From Cheiracanthium punctorium (lineage: Eukaryota > Arthropoda > Arachnida > Araneae > Cheiracanthiidae): 64,000 bases of DNA. Below the pieces are notes generated by a model. The model was not told where the DNA came from. It was given only the letters and a program-made list of their open reading frames with translations, and made no database searches. This document shows, one piece after another, positions 33,546 to 45,739 of this stretch. The translations under genes were made by a program, and so were the position numbers. The DNA lies in contig JAWZYV010012531.1 of NCBI GenBank assembly GCA_038373885.1, positions 99,403 through 163,402 of the forward strand, in the 5' to 3' direction. Within the stretch, counting starts at the first letter, position 1. Every line of letters begins with the position of its first letter.

Positions 33546-36500
33546 AAGAAACAGAAATATTACCATTTTACATTGTGACCCTTAAATTCTATATATCTTT
33601 CACTGCCATCATGTGACCCTGAATATTGGAGAGAACTGGTGCTGGACGATGTTGAAACATGTACATCGTTATGTATCGCTAACAATACATCGATATTTTT
33701 CCGATGCATCGATGTTAAAAATAGAGAAAAAGTCATTAATATAGATTGTTTTTACGATATCTTTCATCCGATATCTTACGATATCTTCGATCTATTTCAT
33801 ACAGTTGGGAGCCTGCCTATCGTGCAGTGGCACGACCTACGGCCATATTAAGTGCTAGACGTTTCTCACCACAATTAAGATCTTTTATCTCCAAGTAATT
33901 AAACGATACCTTTGGGGGTGCGGATTTCAGGGGGTTGGTCCCTCCTCTGGAATTTGTTCAAAATTAGGGGACCGCTGGCTAAATTGTACTTCCTCCTACT
34001 GGGGCCCTAAAAATGGAAGGCGCACCCCCTCTGCCCATCCCCTCTCTTCGGGGGGGGGGGATCTGGCACCGCCGTTTGCGCTTGTCAAGGGGCATCAGAA
34101 ACAATAACAAGATCTTTTATCAGACGACAAAAGAAAAAAAATCTGAATTTAGGCACCACCAGAAACTGCCAGCGACCGTCGGGAGGGCTTTCAAAACCAC
34201 GGATTTTGTGGGCACACGTACATGGTGTTTTTTAGCTGTAAGATATGGAAATCGGACTTGCAGTTGTCCATCTCGATCTCCTTGATGATGCTCTGTCTCT
34301 TCAAAAATGTATCATAAGTAATCGAACAAAATTGAGTAAACATCCAGAGATTGCGTTCCGGCACCAATTTCAGTCCCGTCGGATTTGGTCCGATCCACAT
34401 CAATCCTGTCGGATTGGTCACAGCAAAACGATTTCTATTTCCTTCCAAAATTAACTATAAAAGATATGTTTGAGTGAGTGTGTCATAAAGTTTATAAAAA
34501 AAGATAGCTTATTTCTTAAGCAATCAACCTATTATCAAATCTATTAAAATTAAGCAACAATTGCGAATAAAATGAACAATGAAAATCTAGTATCTAGAAC
34601 AACTAGTTAAATTTTAATCTTTATATTTTATAATACGACTAGATCTATGCTATTATTATTATATATTTTATTATATATACTATTATTATTTATTATTATC
34701 AAATATAATATAATAGCAAAAATGTATTTGTAGCCAAAAGCAATGGGTATCAATGAAATAGTATTTGCGTTATTATATACTGTATAATAATATACTTAAA
34801 ATTACATTTAATTATAAATATCATATTTGTTCTTACATTTATAAATATAATATTTAGCGTAATAGTGTTTTCAATTCAATCTTACTTCACAAATGACATC
34901 AATGGAAATTATCCTGTAACTTACATTATGTAAGTTTCTTATATTACCAAAATCTAACTTAATCAACTGAGCTCACAATAATTATGTAATTTCCTCACGC
35001 TAAGCAGTTTTATAATAATGATGACAGTCATCATCTGTTTAATGAATGGCAGAATTATCACAAGATCGAGTATTTTTCAATAAACTTGGCTCCATTGCTC
35101 TTTTTATGATAATTTTGGGTACAACGATTATAAAGAATCAAGTTAGTTTTTTAAAAAAGGATCTTAGGAAACAAATAGTGTTAATCATGTCATTAGCCAA
35201 TCGACTTCTTAGAGAGTTACAAGTATAGTCAGCGGCCGAAAAGGCCATTTCAGCTTCGACACATGTCGGTTTTAGTGTCAACAAATAGTCATGGATATAA
35301 GACAAGTATTGTCTTCGAACTCCTTCATTTTCATATGTAATCTTTTCCTGTCTTACCGGATCCGGTCACCGGATTGATACCGGATCCAGTAGACGTCTAA
35401 TGATGCCAGATCAACCGGATTCCCAGATCCGGTTTGTCATTCCTATAAACATCGAACTTCGTTCAACATCGAATTTACCTCTTTTTTTTGTAAATAGCTT
35501 GATTTTCATTCAAAATAAACGCCATAACAGCGTTGAGGTAAATATGGCCCCAAATTTAAAAGGTTTCCGTTATTACAGAAACAAAATGGTGTCAGTCTAA
35601 AGAACTCAGTAGATGAGCTTAAGTATTTGCGGGCTTACTAAGATCCCCTGGTTGAAAAAAAATCTACAATATCGTATTCTTTGCTACTGTTGCTGAGGAC
35701 AGGGGGTGCTTATAGATTCTGGGGACACTTGAAGTGTACCTTACCTAACCACTCTATAGACTTGGCTATTTTGTGGTTTTGTCCGTATTTATGAATTTCC
35801 CGGTTCTTCAAAAAACACATTTTACACGATATATTGCACAAAAATTGGTTTATGGTGTATCAACAACTTTTTCGTTATATTCTGGGTTTCGAAAAGTGAG
35901 AGGGCAAAAAGTATACTTTGACCCCCTCACTACAAAATCTGGGTGGGTCAAGTGCCCCCTCGTCCGCCCCCCCCCCCCCAGTTCCGGTGCCAGTGAGCCC
36001 TTGATTAAGTTGTTCTAAAAACGAGCGGTCTCGTTTTGCAGCTCACAAACATCGCGATTCAAGCAATCAGATACTTTCCGAATGATTTACATCTGAATGA
36101 CTCAGGGCAGATACACGTAAATGGGACCGCAGATTGAATTGCTCGGGAAAAATCACTTGGCGAATTTTCGGCAACCCCGCTCTTCCATCCCGCCTTTTTT
36201 TTTTTTTCGAACAACTTTATCTTGGCGCCTTGACCTTGCCGTACGGATGATGATAACAGTGCGCGGGACCCACCACACACGCGCTCTCACCCGCCACACA
36301 AGCCCAAAATCACTTTATTAACTTTGGAGGCCATCATCTCCCATTCATTGATAGAGTGTCATTACTACGTCTCTGCATTGCGCTGCAGCAAGGCAGGAAC
36401 TTTATGAATGGGCATGTTCAGCAATTAAGCTGGTTCAGTTCGACTTCAAAGCGAATGCGAAACGGAATGCTTTTCAATAATTTGTTTTCATCAGGACAGA

Positions 36501-36639
36501 ACATCCATTAATGAGACATTGTATCCCTTTTTGCGTAGATATCTTTTTAAGATTAATAAATAATCAATTAAGATTCTTTTTTTACTGGAAGATAGCTGCA
36601 AATGGAAGTTTGCTGCCTCGTACCTAAACAGGCCAGAAC
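33546..36639. other. Long stretch without a recognisable gene
   Basis: Near 33660-33790 there is a cluster of ATCGAT/CGATAT motifs (GATACATCGATATT-like). At 35355-35430 there are iterations of CCGGATCC/ATCCGGT. Both resemble ends of hAT-type elements but have no visible partner. The rest is A+T-rich with short, unconvincing frames. Confidence 0.45.
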
Positions 36640-37400
36640 TGGCCAGGTCGGCTGTCGTCGATTGCCGAGGGCCCCATCGAGGCCTCCCAAAAATGGATAT
36701 ACTACTTTATAATTAAAGTAATTTGATATATATATATCAGAGTAATATACCAAAGTAGTCTGATTATTTATTTCCTCGTAATCTTGCACCTTTACACAGT
36801 GGTGTAGCGAAGAACACCGCAGACCCCAAGTCGAGAGGGTCCCCCAAGGAATCAGGAGCCCCAACAGCTTTAAAATTGTTAAATATAGTTTTTATATAAA
36901 AATATTACATATCATAATATTCCAGTGACGTGCATTCCGCCCAAGCAACCCAAGCAGTGCTTGGGAAACTGAAAATACGGCTATTATTGTTTTTAAATTT
37001 TGCTTTCTATCACAAATTGAAAGAAAATACCATCTACCTTATTTATTCATAACTTCTTAACACAAAGATAAATGTCAAGTGGATAAACAAGTATATTTTC
37101 TTTCTGACTCTTCATTTCTCTGCCGTGAGATCAACCCATCTGCAATGTCTACTGAAGGGGTGTTTCTATAGAAACATGACTTCATCAGAGAATTAGCCAA
37201 TCAGAGACGACACTCCGAAACCCATATTCTGCCTTCTTGCTTGGGTTGCTTGGGCGGAATGCACGTCACTGTAATATTCTATTCCCTCTAAACTCCCCAG
37301 TAAGGGGCCCTTTTCAATCTCTAGCCGAGGGCCTCCGAAGGAGCAATCCGGGCCTGTACCTAAACGAAATTTGGAGTTTCAAACTAGAAGGGATAAAATG
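36640..37400. repeat. Dispersed repeat split by a MITE
   Basis: Similar in opposite orientation to about 45740-46310. Shared landmarks include ATGGATATACTACTTTATAA, a CAGTGG(T/C)G(T/C)AGCG block near 36797, and CTCTAGCCGAGGGCCTCC near 37320. The copy here contains the MITE at 36923-37271, absent from the other copy. Ends not defined. Confidence 0.65.
36923..37271. mobile_element. hAT-type MITE with perfect 34-bp inverted repeats
   Basis: Ends match perfectly over 34 bp, starting CAGTGACGTGCATTCCGCCC. An exact 8-bp duplication TAATATTC flanks it (36915-36922, 37272-37279). Perfect arms suggest recent insertion; the related repeat at 45740-46310 lacks it. Confidence 0.9.
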
Positions 37401-37991
37401 CAGTTGGATTGACAGATTTGATAAAATCCAACTGCATTTGCCTTTAAAGATATAATCTTCAAAAGCCTTACATCCAGATGATTACCTTAGGTCACGACAA
37501 ATAAATGACAGACGCTGATACTGAGTCTCGGTGTCTTCTATGTTAATGGAAGGACATCAATTCCTGCGGCAGGAGGATACTTCCTTTGGTTCGAAACTGC
37601 ATGAACAACGGATGTCTACTATTATCATTTGTTGGTGGATATCTGAGGCCCGTAATATTCCTTCCGAGTCGTAAAGTGGGAATGTTACAACTAATATAGC
37701 CAACGATGAAATTGCCAATTAATTATCACTGCATACATGAGACTGTACCCCTCAGTTTCCCTCCCGAGTTAGTTGACTCGTAGGTCAACGTTGTGCGTCG
37801 GGGGGGCCTTAAAGGTACCCATTCAAACTTGCATAGATACCACTACTGATGATTATGGCTGATTATGGGGGTAAGAGGGAAATAGGGAAGGGGAATACGG
37901 CCTCTTTTCCTCTTTTTCGTTAAGTGTTAAGATTAATTAAGGCGAAGACAGAAAAGATAAATCGTATCAACTGCATCTGTTATACCATACA

Positions 37992-38066
37992 GCTTATGCA
38001 GAAATAAAGAGTGTTTTAGAAAATGCTTTGTAGCATTTTCCAAAATACTCTTATTTCGGCATAAAC
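37992..38066 (+). repeat. Imperfect hairpin, about 34-bp stem
   Basis: GCTTATGCAGAAATAAAGAG and following bases pair with the segment ending TTATTTCGGCATAAAC, through AAATGCT/AGCATTT and a TTGT loop. It has a pre-miRNA-like shape, but a small palindromic MITE is equally likely. No expression evidence. Confidence 0.55.
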
Positions 38067-38245
38067 TTGATGAATAGTTAACCTATTCGCTCCCTTCATC
38101 GCAGAAATCCCCTTTCATGTCTGTCTAAAAAAAAAACATTTGAAGGACCATTTTCAAATGTTCAATTGAATCCTGGTTGCTCTCAGCGAAAGATATACCA
38201 GGTGGGGCGAATAAAAGTGGCCCAGACGAATGGACACGATGCATT

Positions 38246-38323
38246 CCCTACTAGCAATTTTGCTCGGGTTGTCATCGGCTGGCTGCGTGGCCGGTGGTAG
38301 CCCGAGCAAAATTGCTAGTAGGG
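38246..38323. repeat. Perfect 23-bp inverted repeat with 32-bp spacer
   Basis: CCCTACTAGCAATTTTGCTC and the next 3 bases (38246-38268) are exactly complementary to 38301-38323. It lies inside the mariner-like element and is not its terminal repeat. Confidence 0.9.
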
Positions 38324-38489
38324 TTTCCATCGTTTTTAATCTATTTGTGGCAGGATTAACTGAGGAGGAAAAGACCTGCAGGATAGCGCAACTGAACTTT
38401 CAGCCTCCCCAGAACCATGGATCACGAGTTACACGATCTTCACTCCTGACAGAGTTATTAGCAGAGGTCAGTCTGGTCTCAACCCTAGC

Positions 38490-38660
38490 TGGCCACCCAG
38501 ATCACCTGATCTGTCTGTGCGCGATTACTTTTTGTGGGGGGTGGGGGAACCCTCAAGTCAAGTATATCGCAACAACCGCCATGGTCTTAAAAAACTACGG
38601 CAGAAAATATTTCTGATGATACTGCAGCAATTCCAGCAGTCTAGCTTCGATCTGCCTTGA
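38490..38660 (+). pseudogene. Mariner-like transposase C-terminal remnant
   Basis: The plus-strand frame reads WPPRSPDL, then RDYFLWG, matching the conserved third-acidic-residue region (SPDLx-x-x-D-F-F-LWG) of a mariner-like DDE transposase group common in arthropods. The third acidic residue falls at the D of RDYF. After a G-rich stretch the frame breaks, then LRQKI follows. The N-terminal domain and first two catalytic residues are missing. It could not act as a transposase. Confidence 0.7.
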
Positions 38661-39087
38661 GAAACTTGCTGACCACATAGACGAGGAATAGGTGGAGAGA
38701 GCAATTGAAATCCTAATCTGAAACAAGCATATAAGTCACTTGACTTATGGACATAGTGCTGAATTCTCGTCTTTCGTTTTGCTTTCTAGCACAGTAAAAT
38801 GCTGGATTTTTTGCGAATCAGACGACGATAAACAGCTAAATCCGTTAATTTTCTCTCCCTGCGAAGCTGCCACTAGAGTTTCAACTTTTTGTCGAAAAGA
38901 CTACAGGACGCACTCTCCACATATTTCTTCTCTATGGCTGACCAGGTCCCAAAACTGCCAAGAGATGAATATTGGTCATTTTCAACATCTACTACAGCCT
39001 GGTTATCGAAATATGTAGTATTTTCTTTCCTTTGCAGCGTTTCTTTATAACCTATGTAATTCTGGTCACTTTTATTTGCCCCACCTG

Positions 39088-40609
39088 TATTTTAATAATT
39101 TGAAAGACCACTCGATTTATTTGCGAAGCGTCTGTCAACTAAATAATCATCATCGGCCACTTTCTTTATTTCAACAAATCTGAAGTTTGTGCTTAGAACT
39201 TCAAAACTTTGCAATGTTCGATTGGATATTGAAGATTTATGAGTATTTTTCATGACTCTTAAAAATCTCAAGAAAATTATCAATGCATTTAGTTACACGA
39301 AGAAAAAAAAATGCTTATTGAAATCTGAGACATTGCGCCGAATGCTACTTTTTTATGCCTCTTTAAGTATACCTCCCGCATCTGAAACAGCAATTTGTTC
39401 GAATGCTCAACAGAATTTTTGATTTTTTAGGATAAGGATTTTTTAATAAATTTGATCTCATGCGTATAATAATAGCACGGTAGTTGATTTTCTCATAGAA
39501 TTTTTTGGATGCTAGGTGTTTAGATTGCCCTGAAAGCATTAATTATCATTTCTTGTATTAAAATTCAAATTATACACAAGAAAATGAAAAAACAGACATA
39601 GTTAATCGTTAGTTGTTGTGCTGTTGGTGAAGTTGCGAGTTCTTGATGAACACATCATGCAACAAGATTTAGGGTTTTGTCCTTCAAAACCCATGAGTGG
39701 CTTTGTGATAGTCCATGAAAAGTCCTGTGGTGGTGCACTTTTCAAGTAATCTAAATCTTTAAAATTTAGCAAAAATAACATATACAAATAACAGGTCACT
39801 ATCGTTTTAGTAAAAATTTTCTGTAGTAATCTGTAGCATGTTATAAAACATTTTTGAACCAAATGTCTTATTTGTGCTTATTTACTCTTTACAGAATTAT
39901 AAAAATTCATTAGTCACTGAAGGATCATTCATCATTCATTCCTCATTCACCATCAAATCATTCATCCGAAATACTGAGCTCATTTGACTTAGTATTTTGG
40001 AATTCAGATACGTGCGACTGTAAAATCAATTACATAATAATTAAAATTGTAATTCTTCCTTTGCTCAACAGAACGCTTAGCATTTCAGAATATTTATATG
40101 TGCTACTGTTAAATGAAAGAAAGTTATAGCAATCATACATAACCTTTCTTCAATAGAGAACCTATTTTAAAACATCAGTAACACTTAAATCTTATAAATA
40201 TCGATGTACACGGTGATTATAATTAAAATTTAAGTTTCGAAACTATATGGGAAAAGAACCACTGGTCAGGATGACGTAAAATTTGAGCGGAATGTCATGG
40301 AAAAAGGGGGAAAGCGTACGGCCTAAGGAAAAATAATAATCCCAAGTTTTAGGAACAGATGGCGTTCTAAGCTTCATATTTTAAAAGGGTTGGGCAACAA
40401 AAGACAGATGTATCGTAAAACAACGGCTAAGTTGTAAGTTACGTGTTAAACTAACTGCGCAGTTTTATGTGCATGATTGTAGAGGTGTGCTACTGTTAGT
40501 TACGTAAACCCATCTACCACGGCAAGGTTATATCACATCGGATGAGAAAAATTGGTTTTTAATTGGTCCTGAGACTCCAAAAACCGCATAAAAAGCATCA
40601 ATCAAATCG
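39088..40609. other. A+T-rich spacer
   Basis: No gene recognised. The last few hundred bases may include the 3' flank of the decayed transposon at 40610-41880. Confidence 0.45.
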
Positions 40610-41880
40610 GTTTTTAAATTTCGTGAGACTGGCGCAAAACATGTTCAATATGGTATGCTAGCCACCGTTTTCTTCAACAAGGTGAAATCGAAAAACAACA
40701 TGTTCCACAACTACTTTAAATGTCTTCGGGATCACGTCAGAAAGCGTTGCACAATGTGTGCTTTCAATTTAGCTGAGTTTGCAATCGGAACACTGAACAC
40801 ACTATCTTTCAGATAGCCTCACAGGCAAAAGTCACACGGATTAAGATCAGGTGATCGGGACGGATAAGCTGTAGGGAAATGCCGACTGAATTATAGCTTT
40901 TCAGAAATGCCGTTTCAGTAGCTGCTTCACTGGATTTACAGTGTGCGGAGAAGTACCATCTACATAACACGGACTAAGAGGCTTTAGGACGATCATCGGG
41001 AAGCAGCAGGCGGGCGAAACTGCGTCAGCCTCTGAAAGGAAAATATGCGACCCCCTTTTAATGATTAACGGCATGGGCGCCCTCTGACGTCACACGGCGT
41101 AAGCATCTCCCGCGGGGTGCTTTACGTTTTAGCTACTAGCATACGACGCATGCGCCAAAAAGTTAATGGGTATGACTCCCAGCGCCACCTTTTGGGCAAA
41201 TTTCATTTAGTTCTTTCACAATGCTTGGATGATTGTCCTGTACCCTCTTAGTCCGTGTTTGATAAAAATGATCCCATCCGCATACCCACGCCGTTGAAGA
41301 GCTGGAATGATGTGGTTGCACAAAAAACATTCATAGAGTTTACCAAAGAGTTTGGAGTATAGGTAACAGGACCGAAAGCACACCCTTCTCCTCGAAAAAA
41401 TATGGCACTATGATAAATGATGCCGCAAACCCGCACCACACAGTGACCTTTGCAAAACGAAGTCCTACTGGTTGATTTGCGCGAGTGGATTTTCTGTTGC
41501 CCATATTCCGCAATTCTGTGTATTGGCATGTCCTTTCATATGGAAATGGGCTTCGTCTTCCACGGCAATTATTGTCCACTTCCGTGCGAGCAAGAAATTC
41601 GGAAGGAAAAGTCTCTCCTGCCGGCAGGTCAGCAGGAAATAACTCCTGCACATGGGTAATTTTGTATGGATAGAAATGCAGGAAGTGTCGTAGAATTTTA
41701 TGCACCGTGCTCACGCAGACATGTGAGCACGGTCCACTGTGGGAAATTGCCAATGTTAGGAAAATTTTCAGTGCACTGCACGATTACACACCACCGCTCG
41801 TCTACTCCAGCATTGCTGAGTCCACTTCATCAATTGACCTCGAATCAATTATTTTCCTCCCTCTACGAGATTGCACATCA
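40610..41880 (-). pseudogene. Decayed DUF4817-type mariner-like transposase
   Basis: Read on the minus strand, homologous segments follow in order across several frames: a GRK and VEDSA-like N-terminal linker, STVHKIL-like HTH end (41700s), HFYPYKITHVQELFPADLPA, the first catalytic block DEAHFHMKGHANTQNCGIWA, then VTVWCGF and PYFFEE, and after a gap SPDLNPCDFCL-x-GYLKD (about 40850) and a C-terminal VVEHVVFRFHLVEENGG (about 40640-40700). Frameshifts, stops and an insertion-like inverted repeat (40966-41259) destroy it. The region of the second catalytic aspartate is not readable. Its longest open piece is 137 codons. Confidence 0.85.
40966..41259. mobile_element. Inverted-repeat insert within the transposase pseudogene (candidate MITE)
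   Basis: AACACGGACTAAGAGG (40966-40981) is exactly inverted at 41244-41259. Weaker inverted similarity continues inward for about 20 bp (AGGACRATCATC). The insert separates two parts of the transposase reading. The target duplication is not resolved. Confidence 0.5.
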
Positions 41881-42039
41881 AAATAACCTGTCTTTTCGAG
41901 TACCTGAACCATTTTCTTGTAAGAAAGATTCAGATACTCGAACCTTGTACGAGTACCCATACGATACTCTACTTGTAAAGGATCGCACTTTACAAGCAGA
42001 ATGCGATGCTTCAGTCATAGCGACCTTCTCAGATGCCAA

Positions 42040-42234
42040 GCCTCACCAGTGGCATAGCGCTATCGCTTTGAACTGGGAGACGGAAGTTGCATATTTCAAA
42101 ACCAGGCCACATCCGCCGACCTAACCTTTCGGCGTTTTCCGTGGTTTTCTCCGAAACTTCCCTTAAATACGGGTTTGGACCCCTTAGAAAGTCCCCCACT
42201 GAAAGATCCCTGGCGTAGATAATTGGCTGTAACC
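42040..42234 (+). mobile_element. tRNA-derived SINE, second subfamily, diverged
   Basis: Matches 15249-15470 from GTGGCATAGCG through CTTTGAACTGGGAGACGGAA to GACCCCTTAGAAAGTCC and the terminal ATAATTGGCTGTAACC. The B-box is decayed (ATTTCAAAACC). Likely dead. Confidence 0.65.
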
Positions 42235-42489
42235 AGTGGCGGCTCCAGAAATTCTCTTTTGGGAGGGGCTAAATTTTGAAAAAAACTTATTTTACCCAAA
42301 CAAAATATACAATAAAGCAAAATTTTAGTCTAAACCAATGTAAAAACTTTTGGGAGGGGCTAAGTGATTAGAAAAGATCACTTTACATATACAAAGTTTA
42401 AACTTCGTTGTTGGGCAAAATATTAGAACAGCAAAACTGGCAAAAGACTTGTACAGTTAGTAAGGTTTGTTAGATCACCGTACATGATA

Positions 42490-42576
42490 AAAGTTGTTGG
42501 GATTTAAATGGATAGATGACAACGGCTGCACTTTTTCAGGGTTGGAGAGTCTATCCAGTTGGTCTTGTGGGGTATA
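42490..42576. mobile_element. piggyBac-type MITE relic fragment
   Basis: Diverged piece (GACAACGGCTGCACTTTTTC, then CTATCCAGTTGGTCT) of the TTAA-CCCTTT family, immediately beside the copy at 42577-42924. Confidence 0.5.
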
Positions 42577-42924
42577 TTAACCCTTTAACGCGCAGTGTTC
42601 CCGCTCTGGGAACACCAAACTCTGACGTTTTGACTGTTGCCAGTCACGAAGAATAGATTTGATTTCTATAAAAATAGTTGCGGGTGACACAGCCCCAAGT
42701 AAATCCTTTACTTTTTAGCACGGCATTTCCAGTAAAAAAATTGTCACGATTATTTTTAACAGCACTGACATCTGCTGAAAAATGTAAGAATGTGAGAACA
42801 GCTGGATAGATTGCCCAATGCTGAAAAAAGGTCAGCCGTTGCCATCGCTCGACTTAACTACCAGCAAGATGGCGGTCGATCTAAACGTACCGCATTGGGA
42901 AAGGGTTACGCCTCAAAGGGTTAA
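42577..42924. mobile_element. piggyBac-type MITE, copy 6 (reverse), short form
   Basis: TTAA at both ends (42577-42580, 42921-42924). CCCTTTAACGCGCA is at the left, and the left-type end CCCTTTGAGGCG appears inverted at the right. The internal hairpin and the CAGCTGGCTGTGC block are deleted. Confidence 0.85.
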
Positions 42925-43773
42925 ATTAGCCAACACCGCGCAGGCGTCAGAAGGGTTTTTACTGTAGTATGCCTGCGCAAATCTAATTTTCAGTCGATCT
43001 CAGTTATGACTTCATTCTATTTAGAGTGTTTCTAACCTGTTAGAGGTGTGATAATAATAAAATTAAAAATAAAATATATTCGCGGATACGGATATGAAAA
43101 CGAATATTTTGAAGTCTATCCGTGGAAATGAGTAAGAAAACTAATCATTTGTTTCTTATATCCGCGGAAACGTATATAAAACGGATCCGCGGATACGGAC
43201 ACGGATCTTTTCGTTTGGAAATTATTTTGAATGCAACACAAACCAAAAATTTTATTAATGCATGGGTTTAAAATATTTTACTGGTTAAAATCACGTTTAA
43301 AAAAACTTACAAGATCTTTTGCTCATTAAAATATGGAATCGCTCCTACCTAACCAACTAGGTTTTCAAATCTACAGAACCTCCTGTTATAAAGACATTGC
43401 TTCGAAAAATCACGTGATTTTGGTACATGAACACAACTAACTACGTCAGCTACTTAAAAATCTTTTACGATGTCTTCTCACGAGCTGTAGTAGACGCTGT
43501 AAATACGATACCAGTTAAGAAACTTTTGGGAAAAAAAAATTCGAAACATAAGAGTGTTTTATTGTAACAGTAAAAACCATTACCATTTATGCGTAAATAC
43601 CGTTGGAGTAACTATGTGGGGGCAAAATCTACCAAGAAAGATTTCAGTTACATTTAGGAAAAGTAGACTTTCTATTTATCCGAAAATTCCAAGATGCAGC
43701 CTACTAGTGGGGGATAGTGGGAGATGCACAAAGCCCACCATTTGTGATAAACGAGACGTTTCACTTAAAAATA
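42925..43773. other. Spacer with repeat fragments
   Basis: 43076-43215 has iterations of TCCGCGGATACGGA-like motifs, resembling the end of a hAT-type element. 43390-43510 is a third partial copy of the dispersed repeat at 12469 and 32378. No gene. Confidence 0.45.
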
Positions 43774-43853
43774 CAGTAGAGCGCCGATTATCCGGATTGG
43801 TCTGGACTGAGGCCGATCCGGATAATGAAAAATCCGGATACTTGGCTAACTTA
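43774..43853. mobile_element. Single end of a Tigger-type element
   Basis: TA followed by CAGTAGAGCGCCGATTATCC, the form of a Tigger terminal repeat. A local hairpin pairs ATTATCCGGAT with ATCCGGATAAT. No matching right end found. Confidence 0.55.
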
Positions 43854-44167
43854 TAAAATGGCCAAGTCAGTGTTTTTCAGGTTACTTCCTTTCACACTTT
43901 TATCATCGAGGCATTAAATCGCCCTTTGTGGAGTGTGTGTGCTAATTCAGTGAAGGAGCCAGTCAAAAGGAAATTAATCAGGAAATTCTACCCTCTCTAA
44001 TTCTTGGAAAAAGGAAAATTCTAATTCTTTCATCAGTTGAGGGGGCGGGAGATAAAAGGAGCGATTTCGACCGTCTTCAGAGAATCTAAAAACCTGATTT
44101 TCGTGGATTTTTTTTTTGGGGGGGGGAGGGCGGGAAGAAAGACCGGGAAAGAAAAACACGTTTCCCC

Positions 44168-44262
44168 AACGGTTCGGAGTTTTCCGAGGTTTTCTTCGAA
44201 ACTAACGTAGATGCGGGTTAGGACCCCCTTAGAAAGACCCACGGAGGGCACCCCCCCCCCTA
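44168..44262 (+). mobile_element. SINE 3' fragment
   Basis: GTTCGGAGTTTTCCGAGG to GGACCCCCTTAGAAAGACCC matches the body of the second SINE subfamily; the tRNA-like head is missing. Confidence 0.65.
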
Positions 44263-44339
44263 GTGTTGTCCTTCTGACGTGGATTTATAAGCGGAGTTCA
44301 AGCCAAGCACACAAATCTGAAATATATGTTCACAAACAA

Positions 44340-44700
44340 ACAAACCACTATACCACCTGTGCGGTATCAATCGAAACCGGCGTTGAAGAAATCAGGGCCC
44401 TGCTCGCTGAGCCACTAAACGACGGCATCGGCTTGGAAATGTCGTGCAACAGTTTCTTCCTTAACGGCCCGAAGAGATGGAAGTTACTGGGTGCGAAATC
44501 CGGGTCGTATGGAAGATGCTTCAATACGTCCCATCGAAAGCGCCGTAGCCAATCATGTGTTCCCGAAACCGTATGCAGCGCAAGTTGTTGTCATGCATCA
44601 ACATGACGCCTTTCGAGAGCATGCCTTTCGGGGTTTTACAACTCGCACTTCAATAGCTGAATATGTATCCGTCAAAGCCTTTATCTTTTCTATCTCAAAT
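44340..44700 (-). pseudogene. Decayed mariner transposase C-terminal half
   Basis: On the minus strand, frames read GMLSKGVMLMHDNN (the second catalytic aspartate block, normally LLHDNARPH) and YDPDFAPSNFHLFGPLRKKL (normally YSPDLAPSDYHLFGPLKK). In the latter the third catalytic aspartate is replaced by asparagine. A frameshift separates the two. The N-terminal half is not recognisable upstream. It is a mariner-family relic, distinct from the DUF4817-type pseudogene at 40610-41880. Confidence 0.8.
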
Positions 44701-45739
44701 TTCGCAGATATACGGCACTACTGGCTCCATCTAGTGGCACTTGATTGCTATGATCGACTGTTGTACCTAAACATGGAATTTCATTGGCTCGGAGAATATG
44801 CGAGCCCGGGAGAGATCTTGTTACTTTACTTTTTTGAACCACCAGCATAATTGCAAGGAAACGTGATTTTTTTCATCTAACTCTATTCAAGCAATAAAAA
44901 AGCATTAAATTTTAATTTAAAAGTGGCTCAAGTGTTAAGTTTCCTATACTGCATAAATCATCAGCGGAAAAACATTATACGATTTACTATGAGCAGATAT
45001 CATTAGATCAACTGTTCAGCTGCAGAACATCTTAAAAGGAGTTGAGCATTAACTCGCCTTCCATTTCTTCGATGTGATACCGCAGATAAAATCATCTCAA
45101 TCATCAGCAGAAATGCCAGCAATCTATAAGTCCTTTGGAGAGGACAAATGACCATTACTTGGAAATTCATGGTTACCGTGAAATACTTTCACCGTAACAC
45201 ATGAGTGAAAAAAGAGTAAAAAAAGCATTAGTGTGAAATGGAACCGGAACATAATGATACACTATACTTACATTTTTTTTAAAGTACTTTTTTACCCTAC
45301 ATTCTGATGTATAGAGCAAAATTTGAAAAGTACCTTTATTTCAAAGGGAAAAAAAATTATTTGTTATTTCAGGGTTTTTCTTAAAACGGACCCTTTTATT
45401 CAAGAACTTCCAGAAAGACTTCTAAAAGGAATTTGACTGGGTACTCACGTTACGACCATTGCTAAAACAAACCTCATCATTCGGTAACCAATGACAAGCA
45501 AAACTTTATATCGCGAGTAAAAGTTAAGCTGTGTAAATGGGCATGTTTTCACATAAAAAATCTGAAAAATATAATCTGCTAAGTGACCGCTGGAAATATA
45601 GATACCAGTAGCTGGGGTGTTTGGTTTTTTTCTTTTTTCGTCTTTTAGGGAGTTAGTTACAAAAGCATCCCCTGAAAGGCATCTTGACTAATTTTGGTGG
45701 ACTTCATTCTGCCAAGATCGTATTTGGGTCTTGAAAGTG
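44701..45739. other. Spacer, no gene seen
   Basis: May include the N-terminal half of the adjacent mariner relic in unrecognisable form. No other signal. Confidence 0.4.

Larger units (their letters stand above)
38198..39087 (+). mobile_element. Deleted mariner-like element
   Basis: Inverted ends AGGTGGGGCGAATAAAAGTG and AGGTGGGGCAAATAAAAGTG lie next to TA dinucleotides (about 38196 and 39088), as expected for the Tc1/mariner group. It holds a transposase C-terminal remnant (38490-38660). The element is about 890 bp, so a large part of the gene is deleted. A 3' segment (about 38763-38960) is also found inverted at about 59350-59545. Confidence 0.75.

Noticed and set aside
34618..34700. TTATTA/TATATA-rich tract as a replication or regulatory element
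   Set aside because: Simple A+T-rich low complexity; no specific motif supports a function.
38230..38616. 128-codon plus-strand open frame as a novel protein
   Set aside because: It runs through an inverted repeat and a decayed transposase segment read partly in frame; no independent domain is visible.
41666..42124. 152-codon plus-strand open frame as a gene
   Set aside because: It is antisense to the recognisable transposase pseudogene and runs into a SINE; no known domain.
44211..44850. Two overlapping plus-strand frames (131 and 119 codons)
   Set aside because: They are antisense to clear mariner transposase motifs on the minus strand.
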